Positions 5,977 through 6,912 of a DNA stretch of 6,912 nucleotides are shown here, in pieces. Under the pieces are notes generated by a model, which saw only the letters and a list, made by a program, of their open reading frames with translations, had not been told where the DNA came from and made no database searches. The stretch lies in assembly GCA_012965485.1 (NCBI GenBank), contig DTSF01000323.1, positions 1-6,912 of the forward strand, given 5' to 3'. Each line of letters begins with the position of its first letter. Within the stretch, counting starts at the first letter, position 1. Position numbers and translations under genes: made by a program. The stretch comes from Dehalococcoidia bacterium. Lineage in GTDB: Bacteria > Chloroflexota > Dehalococcoidia > SAR202 > UBA826.

Positions 5977-6912
5977 ATGCAACTTCCTGGACATAATGAC
6001 ACTGAATCCTTAGGACAGGATTCTCAATCGACAAATGTTTTTTATGGTTGGTATCTTGTCGTTGTTGGTGTTTTTTTACTGTCCATTAGCTCACTGGGTG
6101 TTTTCAGGGGCATGAGTCCTATGATGCCCGTGCTTCAGAATACATTTGGCTGGTCTAGAACACAAATTTCTTTAAGTTCTCTTTTTACCCGAGTGGAAGG
6201 CGCCGCGCTGGGACCTGTTGAGGGCTTTTTAATTGATCGGATTGGTGCTCGGAAAATGGTACTAATTGGATTTTCCATTATGGCTATTGGGTTTGTACTT
6301 TTTTCTTTTATTCAATCATTATGGCAATTTTATGCTGTATTTATTTTGATAAACCTTGGCAACGGCATTGGGGGTTGGCTGGCAGTAGTCACTATTTTAA
6401 ATAGTTGGTTCAGAAAGAAACGAACAATAGCGATGGCTGGTGCTATGTCGGGTGTGCTTATTGCCGGTATTTTCGTACCACCCTACACAATCGCATTGAA
6501 CCATAGTTTTCGCCTCACGGTGTTTTTCTTCGGCCTGATAATTATTGCGATTGCACTGCCTTGCGTGAAAATCATTAGGAATCATCCTGAAGAATTGGGC
6601 CTTCAGCCAGACGGGGAGATTCCTAGCTCACATGAGCGGGAACCGGTTTCAGTGGTCTCAGGTAATAAAACCTCTGAAGACGACGAAGTGGAATTTACAG
6701 TAGGACAGGCTTTGAGGACACCAGTTTTTTGGGTTCTCACGGTTGCACATGTATCTTCTACCATTTCTCTAGCTACTCTGTCGCTTCATTTAATGGCCCG
6801 ATTGCAGGATATTGGCCTAACTTCAACCACCGCTAGTTATATAGAATTGACATCTTCTGTAGTTGCACTCCCTAGTCTTTTTGCAGCGGGATGGCTGGGA
6901 GATAAATTATCT
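5977..6912 (+). CDS. MFS transporter (monocarboxylate/oxalate-formate type), 3' end cut
   Basis: An open frame of 312 codons runs off the right edge, covering roughly the first eight of twelve expected membrane helices. Hydrophobic segments lie near residues 23-44, 65-85, 94-112, 116-140, 150-170, 180-198, 248-272 and 286-306. The loop between helices 2 and 3 has DRIGARK (87-93), a version of MFS motif A. The cytoplasmic loop between helices 6 and 7 begins RNHPEELGLQPDG (201-213), a signature I associate with monocarboxylate/oxalate-formate-type carriers. It is then acidic and polar up to helix 7, which starts after ALRTPVFW. The ATG at 5977 touches a GAGG with no spacer, so its ribosome site is poor. 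The in-frame TTG at 5971 is an alternative, and an in-frame TGA at 5944 limits the start. Position divergent from the dehydratase suggests it imports that enzyme's substrate, probably an organic acid; this is inference. Confidence 0.88.
   Translation, partial: MQLPGHNDTESLGQDSQSTNVFYGWYLVVVGVFLLSISSLGVFRGMSPMMPVLQNTFGWSRTQISLSSLFTRVEGAALGPVEGFLIDRIGARKMVLIGFSIMAIGFVLFSFIQSLWQFYAVFILINLGNGIGGWLAVVTILNSWFRKKRTIAMAGAMSGVLIAGIFVPPYTIALNHSFRLTVFFFGLIIIAIALPCVKIIRNHPEELGLQPDGEIPSSHEREPVSVVSGNKTSEDDEVEFTVGQALRTPVFWVLTVAHVSSTISLATLSLHLMARLQDIGLTSTTASYIELTSSVVALPSLFAAGWLGDKLS

Noticed and set aside
6397..6585. A 62-codon minus-strand frame in the MFS gene
   Set aside because: Low-complexity polar translation opposite membrane helices; no ribosome site.

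Overview
The window carries six protein-coding genes, two of them cut by the window edges, and one tRNA gene. It is gene-dense, with no gene-free stretch above about 130 bases, moderately AT-rich, and clearly bacterial: Shine-Dalgarno sites, a lipobox, operon-like packing and a tRNA with an encoded CCA. The gene styles are an enolase-superfamily acid-sugar dehydratase beside an MFS carrier, a lipoprotein-anchored thioredoxin fold with WCPHC, an exported YtkA-like protein, and a threonine synthase with an N-terminal zinc ribbon. Together they resemble uncultured marine Chloroflexota (SAR202/Dehalococcoidia-like). That placement is an impression from gene content, not a measurement.

Left part (1-686). 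On the minus strand a tRNA with a CAU anticodon (480-555), most likely the lysidine-type tRNA-Ile2, is followed 22 bases later by the start of a secreted or membrane-anchored YtkA/FixH-like protein that runs off the left edge. The 131 bases between the tRNA and the first plus-strand gene hold a perfect short palindrome and a plausible extended -10 promoter.

Middle part (687-3567, plus strand). Three genes are read in one direction: a classical SDR oxidoreductase, a thioredoxin-fold lipoprotein that overlaps it by 20 bases, and, 45 bases further on, a fold-type-I PLP aminotransferase of the aspartate aminotransferase group, possibly with its own promoter.

Right part (3575-6912). A minus-strand pair encodes an enolase-superfamily dehydratase (galactonate/mannonate dehydratase-like) and, 6 bases downstream, a threonine synthase. 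This pair ends 7 bases from the convergent aminotransferase gene. Divergent from the dehydratase, across a 92-base intergenic region, starts an MFS permease of the monocarboxylate/oxalate-formate type, cut by the right edge. The dehydratase and permease together look like an uptake-and-dehydration unit for a sugar acid or other hydroxy-carboxylate. The SDR could supply an oxidation step, and the two PLP enzymes could link it to aspartate-family amino acids, but none of these links is proven by the sequence. I see no mobile element, CRISPR array, defence system or plainly novel system.
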